From: Clostridiales bacterium | Lineage (GTDB): Bacteria; Bacillota; Clostridia; Christensenellales; Christensenellaceae | Direction: 5' to 3' | DNA: 16,163 nt | Assembly: GCA_003343685.1 (NCBI GenBank) | Contig: QAKS01000006.1 | Coordinates: 1-16,163, forward strand | In this document: piece by piece, positions 1 through 8,344 of the stretch | Numbering within the stretch: position 1 is the first letter of the stretch | How the letters are laid out: each line of letters opens with the position of its first letter | Program-made: the position numbers and the translations under genes | The notes under the pieces: model-generated | What the model saw: the letters and a program-made list of their open reading frames with translations, nothing else | What the model was told of the DNA's origin: nothing | Databases searched by the model: none

Positions 1-5
1 TTTTT

Positions 6-11
6 CTCCTT
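6..11 (-). promoter_or_regulatory. Possible Shine-Dalgarno site of the next gene, beyond the left edge
   Basis: On the minus strand this reads AAGGAG, followed by five A residues up to the window edge. It lies just after the subtilase terminator, and the spacing would put a start codon a few bases outside the window. In many Firmicutes rpsO follows ribF, so rpsO is a reasonable guess, but nothing of the gene is visible. Confidence 0.3.
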
Positions 12-18
12 AATGCCG

Positions 19-48
19 AAAAAGCGGAGAAAATTGCCTTCTCTCCGC
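19..48 (-). terminator. Intrinsic terminator after the subtilase gene
   Basis: Read on the minus strand, GCGGAGA (30-24 on the complementary side) pairs with TCTCCGC (42-48), giving a 7-bp GC-rich stem that a G-T pair can extend. Five U residues (23-19) follow directly. It begins about 17 nt after the subtilase stop codon. This is the first clear terminator downstream of the nusA-infB-ribF operon, so it may end both the subtilase transcript and read-through from the operon. Confidence 0.85.
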
Positions 49-65
49 CCGTTCCATTCTGTATC

Positions 66-1961
66 TTATATCTTTTTCCTCGCATACCCGCTCAGCGTCC
101 CCAGAATTTTTTTGCCCTTCACCGTTTTATAAGCGCGTACTTTAAAATAGTATGTCTTTCCCTTTTTCAGTCCTTTTGCCGTATACGTCTGCTTCGATGG
201 CGTCACATAGCCAAGGCGTTTATAGATACCGTTCTTAGACGATGCCGCATAGACCGCATACCCTGATGCTCCCGGTATCTTTTTCCATGTCAGCCTGACG
301 CTTCGGGACGTTTTTTTCGCCGCCTTCAGGCCGCTTACCTTCTGGGGAACCAGCTTTCTTCCCTTCGCCGCACTGACCGCAATTCTTTTCGTCTTGCCGT
401 TCACTGTCCCATATGCCGCAACTTTATAATAATAGGTCTTTCCCGCAGTCAGTTTTTTATCGGTATATGCGGTTTTCGACGCACCCTTTATTGTGGCGAC
501 AGTCTTGTAGGTTCCGTTCTTTTTCGTGGCGCGCAGAATTTTATAGCAGTCTGCACCGCTTGCCTTTTTCCACGTCACCTTCAGAGCCGACGTTCCGCTC
601 ACCGACACAGACTTAATGGAAGGAACCGCGGCTTTTTTAGATACCGCTTTTTTTATCGCCTTCAGTGCATTGACTCTTCCATAACCCGTCGCTGCGTCCT
701 TACCCGCTGCCCCAATATCGTCTGCCGTAGCGCACAGGATGCTTTTCACTTCATCTGCCGAAAGGTTTTCATTGGCGGAAAGCATCATAGCCGCCACCCC
801 CGTGACCACCGGCGCCGCCTCCGATGTACCTGTCGCCAAGCCATATATGCCGCCGCTCCTTCTGCTGAACTCCTCCGTTTCTGAACACGGCACCAGTATA
901 TCGGTTCCCGGCGCCGAAATATCACACCATGAACCGTATGTCGAGCTACTGTTCCGTTTGTCGGAGGAATCCGTATTAATTACAGAAATCACCCTGCTGT
1001 AGGCTGCAGGATACATCTTTACCGTATTTCCTTCGTTCCCGGCAGCAGCCACCAGAACGATTCCTCTGTCGGCAGCCTTTTCCAAAATCGCTTTTTCCGC
1101 CGGCAGCGACTCCGTGCTGCCGAAGCTCATGTTGATAACCCGTGCGTCTATATCTATCGCATATTTGATGGCCTCCAGAATATCATCGCTGTACAGATCG
1201 CCTCTGTCGTCACCCGCCCGAACTGCAACCAGCTCTACGAACGATCCGTCTCCGGCAACCCCGGCTCCGCCTATTTTATTGTTCGCCTGCGCCGCAATGA
1301 TTCCCGCCACGTTCGTCCCGTGATCGCAGCCTTCCGCGTCGGAGCTGATCTTTCCTCCGCCGACAATATCACGGCTCAAACTTCTGTTCAGACTGTTCCG
1401 CACGTCCGGCTGAAGCACGTCGACGCCGGTGTCTACCATCGCCACTCTTACTTTTTCGTGCGCAATATTCGCCATATAATTCCATGTATCAAGCGCTTGA
1501 ATCTTATCCAAATGCCAAAGATAATCCTTGTACTCATCATTTAATTGGGTCGACGCGCCAAATACCTTATATTTTACATTCGGCTGAACATATGCCACGT
1601 TAGGATCCGCCAGATATTCCGACAGCGCTTCTTCTACATCCGTCTGCTCCACTGTAATCACGCCTACTTCGTTTTCGATGGGAGTGTCTACCAGATTAAT
1701 CTCGTCGCTGCAGCCGTCCGTCGTTTCCTCTGCCTCCGTTTTGGTCACACCGTCCTTGAAAACGACTAGAATCTCATTTTCCGCGCACTCGAAATTTTCC
1801 GGCACCTCCGTCACCGAGGTCTCCTCCGATAACTCCACACCGCCGACATTAACCTTTTCCGTCTTGGAGATGACGCCTTGCGCATTTACAGGCACTGTCC
1901 AGATTCCTAGAGACATCATAACAGCAATGGCGAACGTCAGTATTCTTTTACCGCTTTTCAT
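66..1961 (-). CDS. Secreted subtilisin-like serine protease (family S8) with two C-terminal Fn3-like domains
   Basis: This is a 631-residue exported protease. Residues 1-28 form a signal peptide (basic start, hydrophobic core, small residues before the likely cleavage site). Residues about 57-132 look like an I9-type propeptide that would be removed on maturation. The S8 catalytic domain spans about 140-440. It contains Asp177 in MVDTGVD, His214 in DHGTNVAG, oxyanion Asn309 in AAAGNEGN and Ser380 in GTSEAAP, so the triad is intact. Two Lys-rich Fn3-like repeats follow at about 447-535 and 541-631, each with a W-K-K...Y core and a KTYYYKV or KTYYFKV strand; they probably bind a surface or substrate. 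No LPXTG anchor is seen. The ATG has an AAGGTGA ribosome binding site. The gene starts 86 nt after ribF with no terminator between them. Substrate unknown; a general extracellular or cell-surface protease is most likely. Confidence 0.93.
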   Translation of the reverse strand: MKSGKRILTFAIAVMMSLGIWTVPVNAQGVISKTEKVNVGGVELSEETSVTEVPENFECAENEILVVFKDGVTKTEAEETTDGCSDEINLVDTPIENEVGVITVEQTDVEEALSEYLADPNVAYVQPNVKYKVFGASTQLNDEYKDYLWHLDKIQALDTWNYMANIAHEKVRVAMVDTGVDVLQPDVRNSLNRSLSRDIVGGGKISSDAEGCDHGTNVAGIIAAQANNKIGGAGVAGDGSFVELVAVRAGDDRGDLYSDDILEAIKYAIDIDARVINMSFGSTESLPAEKAILEKAADRGIVLVAAAGNEGNTVKMYPAAYSRVISVINTDSSDKRNSSSTYGSWCDISAPGTDILVPCSETEEFSRRSGGIYGLATGTSEAAPVVTGVAAMMLSANENLSADEVKSILCATADDIGAAGKDAATGYGRVNALKAIKKAVSKKAAVPSIKSVSVSGTSALKVTWKKASGADCYKILRATKKNGTYKTVATIKGASKTAYTDKKLTAGKTYYYKVAAYGTVNGKTKRIAVSAAKGRKLVPQKVSGLKAAKKTSRSVRLTWKKIPGASGYAVYAASSKNGIYKRLGYVTPSKQTYTAKGLKKGKTYYFKVRAYKTVKGKKILGTLSGYARKKI

Positions 1962-1988
1962 ATACTATCACCTTTTTCAAATAGTAAG

Positions 1989-1994
1989 ATTATA
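1989..1994 (-). promoter_or_regulatory. Possible -10 box for the subtilase gene
   Basis: A perfect TATAAT on the minus strand, about 28 nt before the subtilase ATG. The sequence 17 bp upstream (TAATAG) is a poor -35, so this is weak evidence for a separate promoter. It may be chance in this AT-rich 86-base gap. The gap holds no hairpin that would stop transcription arriving from ribF. Confidence 0.25.
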
Positions 1995-2047
1995 TTATCA
2001 TGGTTTTCGCTCTATTACATATATTCAGAATAATTTTTGATATTTTT

Positions 2048-2971
2048 TTACAAAATGGGCGCATGTTCCTGCAATTTTGCCAGAAGTTCGGATTTGTCAT
2101 GTGCCAACTGCCGTCTCAGCTCCTCAACACTCCCAAACCTTCGCTCCGGTCTCTGCCACAGCTCTATCTTCAACTTAACCCGCTCCCCGTAAGCATCTTT
2201 TGTAAATCCGATTACGTTAGTCTCCACGTTAACTCTGTTTCCGTCATCTACTGTCGGCCTTGTCCCCACATTTGTCACCGCATAGTATTCTTTACCGAAT
2301 AAGGTTGCAATCGTACCATATACACCTTTTTTCGGGCACAGCTTTCCCTCTTCAATATAGAAATTCACCGTCGGAAATCCCAGCTTTCTTCCCAGTCTTT
2401 TTCCCTGCGTTACCGTCCCTGACAGTTCATAGGGTCTTCCGAGCATCGCCTTTGCAGCCTCCGGTCTGCCTTCCAGCAATTCTCTGCGGATGCGCGTGCT
2501 GCTTACAGGTTCGCCGTCATACAGCACCGGATCGACAATGACCACGTCAATTCCATTTTCCCGCCCGTATTGCTCCAGATAGCTTCCGTTTCCCGCAGCG
2601 CCTTTTCCAAAGGAATGATTGAATCCTGCCGCAATCATTTTCGCATGCACGCAGTCTCTTAAAAAATCACAAAAATACGACTGACTCTCATTTGCTACAG
2701 CGTTGTTAAAATCAACCGTATATACATAATCAACACCCAGTTTTTCCAGACGCTCCATTTTTTCCTCAAACGTGCTGAGTTTTTTCACATCTGCGCCAAA
2801 ATAAGACGCCGGAATGTTGTTGAACGTATATACCACCACCGGCAGTCCCGATGGTCTGTTCTTCAGAGATTGAATCAACATGGCATGTCCCACGTGAACT
2901 CCGTCGAATGTTCCCAACGCTACCGCCGTCGCGCTCTCTTCAATTTCACGATAATTGTGTACAATCTTCAT
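2048..2971 (-). CDS. ribF: Bifunctional riboflavin kinase / FAD synthetase
   Basis: Converts riboflavin to FMN (ATP:riboflavin kinase) and FMN to FAD (FMN adenylyltransferase) in the cytoplasm. The 307 residues fit the prokaryotic bifunctional family. The N-terminal nucleotidyltransferase half has the HIGH-like signature GTFDGVHVGH at 20-29 and the second motif SSTRIRR at 157-163. The C-terminal flavokinase half has KLGFPTVN at 196-203 and the KKGVYGT segment near 214-220. The ATG lies two bases after the truB stop, with AAGGA from the truB 3' end as ribosome binding site. It is the last conserved gene of the operon. There is no FMN riboswitch, as expected for an internal operon gene. rpsO, a frequent next gene, is not in the window; a subtilase gene follows instead. 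Confidence 0.97.
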   Translation of the reverse strand: MKIVHNYREIEESATAVALGTFDGVHVGHAMLIQSLKNRPSGLPVVVYTFNNIPASYFGADVKKLSTFEEKMERLEKLGVDYVYTVDFNNAVANESQSYFCDFLRDCVHAKMIAAGFNHSFGKGAAGNGSYLEQYGRENGIDVVIVDPVLYDGEPVSSTRIRRELLEGRPEAAKAMLGRPYELSGTVTQGKRLGRKLGFPTVNFYIEEGKLCPKKGVYGTIATLFGKEYYAVTNVGTRPTVDDGNRVNVETNVIGFTKDAYGERVKLKIELWQRPERRFGSVEELRRQLAHDKSELLAKLQEHAPIL

Positions 2972-2973
2972 AT

Positions 2974-3834
2974 CTAGTCCTTCAAAAGCACCGCCAGCTT
3001 ATAGCCGTTGCCGCTGGGCTCGCCCAGTCCATAGAAATCCCCCTCGCAGTACACACGAAAAGGCCCTTTTTCCGGACACGGGCCCGATAATTCCATACCG
3101 TGGTCAATTGCAAAGCGGTTATCACAATCGACCCGTTCCATCTGCAAAACCGCTGTTTCCGGTGCATTCAGAAACGAGCTGTCTCCATTTTGCGTCATTT
3201 CCGCTATTTCGTCAAGCGTATACCCTCCCTGCAGTTCGTATCCGCCGCTGCTCTCTCTCAAAAGAAACATGAGACAGGCCGGCAGCCCCAGATATTCCCC
3301 CATGTCCTCCGCAAGTTTTCTGATATAAGTACCCTTGGAGCACCGAATACGTACCAGAAACCGGTTTTTTCCCGTCTGAGCGATCAGTTTGTTTTCAAAT
3401 ATGCTGATTCTCCTCGGAGGCTTTGATTTGACAATTCCCTTTCGTGCCAGTTCATATGACTTTTTCCCGTCGATCTTTACCGCAGAATAAGCCGGAGGCG
3501 TCTGCATGAGCTCCCCTGTAAAATGGGGCAGAGCCTCCGAAAGCTCCTGCTCCGAAACATCGCACGTGCAGCGCCGCACCAGCTCTCCATAGCTGTCCAG
3601 CGTATCGGTCGATACGCCAAATAAAATCTCGGCAAGATACGACTTTTCATGATCCATAATGATCTGTGATAATTTGGTGCTTCTCCCCACACAAACGGGC
3701 AGCACACCCGCCGCTCCCGGGTCCAGCGTACCCGTATGTCCTATCCGCTTCTCCCCAAGGATTCTCCTCAGATAAACGACTGCGCCGCTCGATGTCATAC
3801 CGGGCGGCTTAATTACATTGATAATACCGTTCAT
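2974..3834 (-). CDS. truB: tRNA pseudouridine(55) synthase
   Basis: Isomerises U55 to pseudouridine in the T-arm of most tRNAs. The 286 residues begin with the classic TruB entry GIINVIKPPGMTS (3-15). The catalytic motif GHTGTLDPGAAGVLP follows, with the nucleophile Asp38. A conserved KGTYIR segment lies in the middle of the protein, and the C-terminal part (about 215-286) fits a small PUA-like domain. The ATG overlaps the nrnA stop by four bases (ATGA), a typical translational coupling. The truB 3' end in turn carries the ribosome binding site for ribF. The position after rbfA and nrnA matches the usual Firmicutes order. Confidence 0.97.
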   Translation of the reverse strand: MNGIINVIKPPGMTSSGAVVYLRRILGEKRIGHTGTLDPGAAGVLPVCVGRSTKLSQIIMDHEKSYLAEILFGVSTDTLDSYGELVRRCTCDVSEQELSEALPHFTGELMQTPPAYSAVKIDGKKSYELARKGIVKSKPPRRISIFENKLIAQTGKNRFLVRIRCSKGTYIRKLAEDMGEYLGLPACLMFLLRESSGGYELQGGYTLDEIAEMTQNGDSSFLNAPETAVLQMERVDCDNRFAIDHGMELSGPCPEKGPFRVYCEGDFYGLGEPSGNGYKLAVLLKD

Positions 3835-4796
3835 TTATTTATCTCTTCCATAACCGCTTTTACGATGCATGCGCTGCAGTCTTTCAACGTGCCCTCCATC
3901 GTTCCGCCTGCCGCACGGATATGCCCCCCTCCATGAAACCCCGCGGCTATCCTCGATACGTCCACACAACTCCGGCTCCTGAGAGACAGCTTGAACTTTC
4001 CGCCGTCTATCTGGCGCAGAAATACCGCCACCTCCACGCCGTCTATCTCCCGCGCATAGTTGATCAGATCGTCGCAGTCCTCTTTCACCGCACCCAGCGC
4101 GTCGTAATCGCTCTGCAACACATAGGTGAGGGCAATTCTGCCGTTTCCAAACAATTCGATTCTGTCAATGGCCACTCCCGTAAGCTTCGTCTCAGGATAA
4201 GACCGATTTTTATACATAACCTCGCAAATCAGCGGTATATCTGCGCCCGCTTTTCTCAGCTTTGCGGCGCAGGCAAGCGTCGCCTCGTCTGTCGCCTCAT
4301 AAGAAAAATTTCCTGTATCCGTCGATATTGCCACATACAGGCAGTTGGCCGTTTTTGCATCTATGTCATATCCCATACGTCCCATCAGTTCAAACAGGAT
4401 CAGCCCCGTCGCGCTGTAGCTACGAACCAGATTAAAATCTCCGTAGCCCGTATTTGTATGATGATGGTCAATGACGATTCTCGTTTCCGCTGCATAAAAA
4501 AGCGGCGATGCCGCGCCCAAGCGCGTCGTATCTCCGCAGTCGAGAGCAATCGCACATGGGAACACACTCTCGGAAGGCTCTATAAAATCGCCGCAATATT
4601 GCGTGACAATCTCCATTTTTTTGGGAAAATTTCCCTCAATACATACAAAAGCCTTTTTTCCCATATTTTTCAGCATGAGATACATTGCCACCGCGCTTCC
4701 CAAAGCGTCCCCGTCCGGATGGACATGCGCAATGACGACAAATTCATCATGCCTTCTGATCTCCGCTATAATCTCATTCATCCTTGTCCGCCTCAT
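3831..4796 (-). CDS. nrnA: DHH-family bifunctional oligoribonuclease / pAp phosphatase (NrnA)
   Basis: Degrades 2-5 nt RNA fragments to mononucleotides and removes the 3' phosphate from pAp, so it finishes RNA turnover and recycles a by-product of sulfate and CoA metabolism. The 321-residue protein has the two-domain DHH/DHHA1 layout. The metal-binding motifs are HVHPDGDALGS (24-34), a DCGDT motif (86-90) and DHH at 110-112 within IDHHHTN. The C-terminal substrate-binding loop is GGGHIRAAGG (289-298). The annotated ATG overlaps the end of rbfA by 23 bases. A second in-frame ATG at 4781 (residue 6, MNEIIAEIRR) would overlap by only 8 bases and fits family N-termini as well, so the start is uncertain by five residues. 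The gene is translationally coupled to truB. Confidence 0.94.
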   Translation of the reverse strand: MRRTRMNEIIAEIRRHDEFVVIAHVHPDGDALGSAVAMYLMLKNMGKKAFVCIEGNFPKKMEIVTQYCGDFIEPSESVFPCAIALDCGDTTRLGAASPLFYAAETRIVIDHHHTNTGYGDFNLVRSYSATGLILFELMGRMGYDIDAKTANCLYVAISTDTGNFSYEATDEATLACAAKLRKAGADIPLICEVMYKNRSYPETKLTGVAIDRIELFGNGRIALTYVLQSDYDALGAVKEDCDDLINYAREIDGVEVAVFLRQIDGGKFKLSLRSRSCVDVSRIAAGFHGGGHIRAAGGTMEGTLKDCSACIVKAVMEEINK

Positions 4797-5133
4797 GCAA
4801 ATCGTCCAGCATTTTTGATATCTTTATGCTGTATTCGATGGATGTATCGTGAACGAATACCAGAGAAGGAATTCTTCTCACTTTGATTTTATTGTTCAGC
4901 TTTGCGCGCAGAAAGCCCTCCGCACTTTTCAGAGCTTCCATCGTCTCTTCCGTCTTTTCGGGCGTGTCGTAAATACTGACGTAGACCTTCGCATATTTCA
5001 GGTCGGGCGTAACGTCTACTCTCGTTACGCCCACCATTTTGCTCATTCTCGGGTCCTTCACCTCGGTCAGCATCAATTCGCTCAGCGCTCTTTTAAACTC
5101 GCCTTCCAGACGAGCCGTTCTGTTCCCTGCCAT
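4774..5133 (-). CDS. rbfA: 30S ribosome-binding factor A
   Basis: RbfA is a small KH-fold factor that binds the immature 30S subunit near the 5' end of 16S rRNA and helps late processing and cold adaptation. At 119 residues it has normal length. Diagnostic segments are the early KDPRMSKMVGVTRVDVTPDLKYAKVYVS block and the later IPSLVFVHDTS strand, which together form the type-II KH core. The ATG lies one base after the infB stop, so the two are almost certainly translated together; the only ribosome-binding sequence is a weak GAGAGAT inside the infB tail. The 3' end overlaps nrnA. Confidence 0.96.
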   Translation of the reverse strand: MAGNRTARLEGEFKRALSELMLTEVKDPRMSKMVGVTRVDVTPDLKYAKVYVSIYDTPEKTEETMEALKSAEGFLRAKLNNKIKVRRIPSLVFVHDTSIEYSIKISKMLDDLHEADKDE

Positions 5134-5134
5134 A

Positions 5135-7744
5135 TTATCTCTCTATTTCTACCATTTTAAAGGCTTCAATTACATCGCCTTCCTTAATATCGTTAAAGTT
5201 TTCCAGCGTAATGCCGCACTCATAACCCGACACCACTTCCTTTGCGTCATCCTTAAAACGCTTCAGAGTGCTCATGGAACCCTCATAAATCACGACGCCG
5301 TCGCGAACAAGCCGGACTCCCGCATTGCGAACCATCTTGCCGTCCTGCACATAGCATCCGGCAATCGTTCCAACCGCGGATACCTTGAATGTCTGCCTTA
5401 CCTCGGCATGGCCAAGCACCTGTTCTTCAAACTTCGGCGCCAGCATACCCTTCATGGCATTTTCCACATCTTCAATCGCGTTATAGATCACCCGATACAG
5501 CCGCACATCCACATGCTCCCGTTCCGCCGCAGCCATAACAGCGGCGTCCGGCCGCACGTTAAAGCCGATGATGATTGCTCCCGAAGCGGATGCCAAGTTG
5601 ATATCTGTCTCCCTGATCGCACCGACACCGCCGTGAATCACCCTGACGCGCACCTCATCGTTGGACAACTTTTCAAGCGACTGCTTAACCGCTTCCACAG
5701 AGCCCTGTACGTCAGCTTTGACGATCAGATTCAAGTCTTTCAGCTCGCCCTCCGCAATCTGTTCAAACAGATCATCCAGCGACACTCTGCTGCGCGCTTT
5801 CAGCTGTTCTGCCTTCATCTTGTCGCGGCGTTCCTCCACAACCTGTTTGGACAGCTTATCCTGCTCAACCGCATAGATAATGTCTCCTGCCTCCGGCACC
5901 TCTGAAAAACCAATCACCTCTACCGGCATGGAAGGACCCGCTTCTTTCACGGCGTTTCCTTTATCATCCAGCATAGCCCGCACATGGCCATATGCCATAC
6001 CTGCTACAATCGTATCGTGAACGCGCAGCGTTCCCGTCTGAACAAGAACCGTGGCAACCGGACCTCTGCCCTTGTCAAGACGCGCCTCGACGATCGTACC
6101 CTTTGCAAGCCTGTTGGGGTTTGCCTTCAGCTCCTGTACCTCGGAAACAAGCAGAACCATCTCCAAGAGCTGGTCAACTCCTTCTCCTGTAGCCGCCGAT
6201 ACCGGAACCATAACCGTATCGCCGCCGTATTCCTCCGGAACCAGCTCATATTCCATCAGCTCGTTCTTGATCTTGTCGGGGTTCGCGGCCTCCTTGTCAA
6301 TCTTGTTGATGGCAATGATAATCGGTACGTTTGCCGACTTGGCGTGGTTGATTGCCTCAACGGTCTGAGGCATTACGCCGTCGTCCGCAGCAACAACGAG
6401 AATCGCAACGTCCGTTACCTGCGCCCCCCGCGCCCGCATGGCTGTAAATGCCTCGTGGCCCGGCGTATCCAGAAACGTAATGGATTTTTCGTTAATATTG
6501 ATAGTATAAGCACCAATATGCTGGGTTATACCTCCTGCCTCTCCCGCCGTAACTTTTGTCTTTCTGATGTAGTCCAGCAAAGACGTCTTGCCGTGATCGA
6601 CATGGCCCATAATCGTTACGATCGGCGGCCTCTCGACCATCTGAGAGTCATCTTCCTCTTTATCTTCCGCAATCAGTACATCCTCTGCTGTCTGTTCTAT
6701 TTTCTGCTCCAGCGTTATGTCAAATTCCGCAGCAATAAGCTCCGCCGTATCAAAATCAATCTCGGAATTGATGGTGCACATCATTCCCAGCATCATGAGC
6801 TTTTTGATAATTTCCGCTACGGGTTTGCCTGTTTTTTCCGCAAATGTTTTAACCGTTACCGTATCACCTACAATTGTCGCTCTTTCAATTTTTACGACCT
6901 CAATAGGCTTCTGTTCCTTCGGCCTATCCTTTTTGCGCTGCTTTCTGATCCGGTATTCGTCGTCGCTGATTACGCCAACCTGCTTAATCCCCTGTTTCTT
7001 CCTTCTGTTGACACTCTCATCCTCACGGCGCTTACGGGGTTCCTGACCAGTCTGACGGCCTTTTACTTCGGAAGGCTTTTTCCCCGGTTTCTTTACGCCG
7101 CTGTCCTCCGACGCAAAATCTTTGTTGTTGTAAATCTGTCGTCCCTGATAACCCCGGTCGCTGTCCTGCTTTTTCCGGTTTTTATTTTCATGACCGCGCG
7201 CCGATGCCTCCGATGTATTTTCTCTTCTCGGAGGACGTCTTTCCCCGTCGCTGCTGCGCGGCTTTCTCCCGGCCTCCTGCTGGCGTTCGCTTCCGATTAT
7301 ATTTACATTGCCTTCGTTTGAGGAGGGCTTTGTCTCTTTTGCGGAAATAACAGGCTTCTGTTTCGGCTCCTCCGCTATCTCCGGCTCGGCAGCAGGCTGC
7401 GCCTCCATAACAACAGGCTTTTCTTTTTCTTTCTGAACCGGCTCTGCCGGTGCTTTTTCTGCTTGTTCCTCTTTCATGGCCGTTTCCTGTGCCGCTGTCG
7501 TATCTGCAGCGCCCGCATTTTCAGGTGATGCAGTGGCAGCTTCCGCCGCTTCCCTTTCTTCTTTTTCAAGTGCACGTCTCACATCGCGCGCCTTAATCCT
7601 TGCAAAAAGATCTGCCTCAATAAACTTTGCGTTTTTAAGCTGATCCCTTGCACGGTCGGATGCTTCCACCGCGCCCGCCAACACCTCTGTTGTATATTGG
7701 CTGAGTTTTTTATTAATCTCCAAAATCGTCTTAGGATTGCTCAA
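5135..7744 (-). CDS. infB: Translation initiation factor IF-2
   Basis: A GTPase that places initiator fMet-tRNA on the 30S subunit and promotes 50S joining. The protein has 869 residues. Residues about 60-285 are a low-complexity Ala/Glu/Lys/Arg linker. A conserved N-domain module follows ([19 protein letters not shown]...GMMCTIN, near 300-330). The G domain carries G1 GHVDHGKT at about 380-387, then DTPGHE, NKID and a VSAATG motif, and is followed by domains II-IV. The C-terminal fMet-tRNA-binding domain ends at VEIER. The start is TTG at 7744, overlapping the ylxQ TGA; GGAGGT lies 9 bases upstream. The first 60 residues do not obviously match the usual first IF2_N helix bundle (V-x-E-L-A-K type) and are rich in helix-forming charged residues. 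IF-2 is followed one base later by rbfA. Confidence 0.97.
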   Translation of the reverse strand: MSNPKTILEINKKLSQYTTEVLAGAVEASDRARDQLKNAKFIEADLFARIKARDVRRALEKEEREAAEAATASPENAGAADTTAAQETAMKEEQAEKAPAEPVQKEKEKPVVMEAQPAAEPEIAEEPKQKPVISAKETKPSSNEGNVNIIGSERQQEAGRKPRSSDGERRPPRRENTSEASARGHENKNRKKQDSDRGYQGRQIYNNKDFASEDSGVKKPGKKPSEVKGRQTGQEPRKRREDESVNRRKKQGIKQVGVISDDEYRIRKQRKKDRPKEQKPIEVVKIERATIVGDTVTVKTFAEKTGKPVAEIIKKLMMLGMMCTINSEIDFDTAELIAAEFDITLEQKIEQTAEDVLIAEDKEEDDSQMVERPPIVTIMGHVDHGKTSLLDYIRKTKVTAGEAGGITQHIGAYTININEKSITFLDTPGHEAFTAMRARGAQVTDVAILVVAADDGVMPQTVEAINHAKSANVPIIIAINKIDKEAANPDKIKNELMEYELVPEEYGGDTVMVPVSAATGEGVDQLLEMVLLVSEVQELKANPNRLAKGTIVEARLDKGRGPVATVLVQTGTLRVHDTIVAGMAYGHVRAMLDDKGNAVKEAGPSMPVEVIGFSEVPEAGDIIYAVEQDKLSKQVVEERRDKMKAEQLKARSRVSLDDLFEQIAEGELKDLNLIVKADVQGSVEAVKQSLEKLSNDEVRVRVIHGGVGAIRETDINLASASGAIIIGFNVRPDAAVMAAAEREHVDVRLYRVIYNAIEDVENAMKGMLAPKFEEQVLGHAEVRQTFKVSAVGTIAGCYVQDGKMVRNAGVRLVRDGVVIYEGSMSTLKRFKDDAKEVVSGYECGITLENFNDIKEGDVIEAFKMVEIER

Positions 7745-8076
7745 GTATCTGTTACCTCCATACTTTTTGCGCTTTCTTTATATATAAGAATCAGCTCGTC
7801 GCTGAACGCTCTGTCTGTAACGGCTGCCAGCAGCACGTCTCTGCCCGTTGCATGCCCCAATGCTCCTGGTGGTTCAATCCTGACCAGTGTCGCCCCGTAA
7901 TGGTCGCACATGTTCTTCGCATCCTTCCTTGTCCTTTCGGATGCCGAAACATCTATGAACAGGATGTCACTTTTTCCGGATTTTACTGCCGCCGCAGCCT
8001 TTGCAGTCCCAAAGGCGCATTTTCCCGCCTTTGCTGCAAAGCCCAGCATCGTTTTCATTCTACCTTGTAATCTCAC
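7741..8076 (-). CDS. ylxQ: YlxQ, L7Ae/L30e-like RNA-binding protein
   Basis: A small protein of the ribosomal L7Ae/L30e fold, which typically binds RNA kink-turns; its exact role in bacteria is unsettled. From residue 7 it matches the family: [13 protein letters not shown], then [25 protein letters not shown], a central helix, and [15 protein letters not shown] near the end. The listed GTG start at 8076 overlaps ylxR by 17 bases and adds six residues. The ATG at 8058 lies one base after the ylxR stop, agrees better with the usual N-terminus, and has AAGG four to five bases upstream; I favour the ATG (105 residues). The stop overlaps the TTG of infB, so the two are coupled. Confidence 0.9.
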   Translation of the reverse strand: MRLQGRMKTMLGFAAKAGKCAFGTAKAAAAVKSGKSDILFIDVSASERTRKDAKNMCDHYGATLVRIEPPGALGHATGRDVLLAAVTDRAFSDELILIYKESAKSMEVTDT

Positions 8077-8338
8077 GGCGCAATATTGCCCTTTTTAAAC
8101 CTTCATATGCCTCTTCGGTTACACTGCACTCTATTGCACGCCCAATGGCATTGGTTTTTTTCGCTCTTTCCAAACAGTCCAGCGTCGGACAGATATACGC
8201 TCCTCGGCCGGGCGCCTTGCCCGTATCATCCACAGACAGCGTCCCGTCCATATTGCGCACGACACGAATCATCTCTCTTTTTTGTTTTCTTTCCCTGCAT
8301 GCCACACACATGCGCTCAGGCATTTTTCTTTGCTTCAA
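8060..8338 (-). CDS. rnpM: YlxR / RnpM, RNase P modulator family
   Basis: A small basic protein, 92 residues, of the DUF448/YlxR family. In Bacillus subtilis the homologue (now RnpM) has been reported to bind the RNase P RNA and change its activity. Conserved features seen are RKMPERMCVAC near the start, IRVVRN, the DDTGKAPGRGAY signature (37-48), and four cysteines (11, 14, 50, 55) spaced as a possible metal site, which the B. subtilis protein lacks in full. The start is TTG at 8338; GAGGAG from the nusA tail lies 9 bases upstream, and family members begin with the same K-x-R-K-x-P run, so the TTG is preferred to the ATG at residue 6. It lies between nusA and ylxQ, the usual place. Confidence 0.95.
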   Translation of the reverse strand: MKQRKMPERMCVACRERKQKREMIRVVRNMDGTLSVDDTGKAPGRGAYICPTLDCLERAKKTNAIGRAIECSVTEEAYEGLKRAILRREITR

Positions 8339-8344
8339 GTGTAT

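Noticed and set aside
2972..3140. FMN riboswitch for ribF
   Set aside because: The region before ribF is truB coding sequence with a two-base gap, and I see none of the conserved RFN element segments there or in the operon leader.
5984..7321. A 445-codon open frame on the plus strand opposite infB, and similar long plus-strand frames opposite rng, nusA, nrnA, the S41 gene and the dehydrogenase
   Set aside because: All lie antisense to genes with clear family motifs, have no matching ribosome binding sites or recognisable domains, and their compositions (rich in Arg, His, Leu, Cys) are those expected from the reverse strand of coding DNA.
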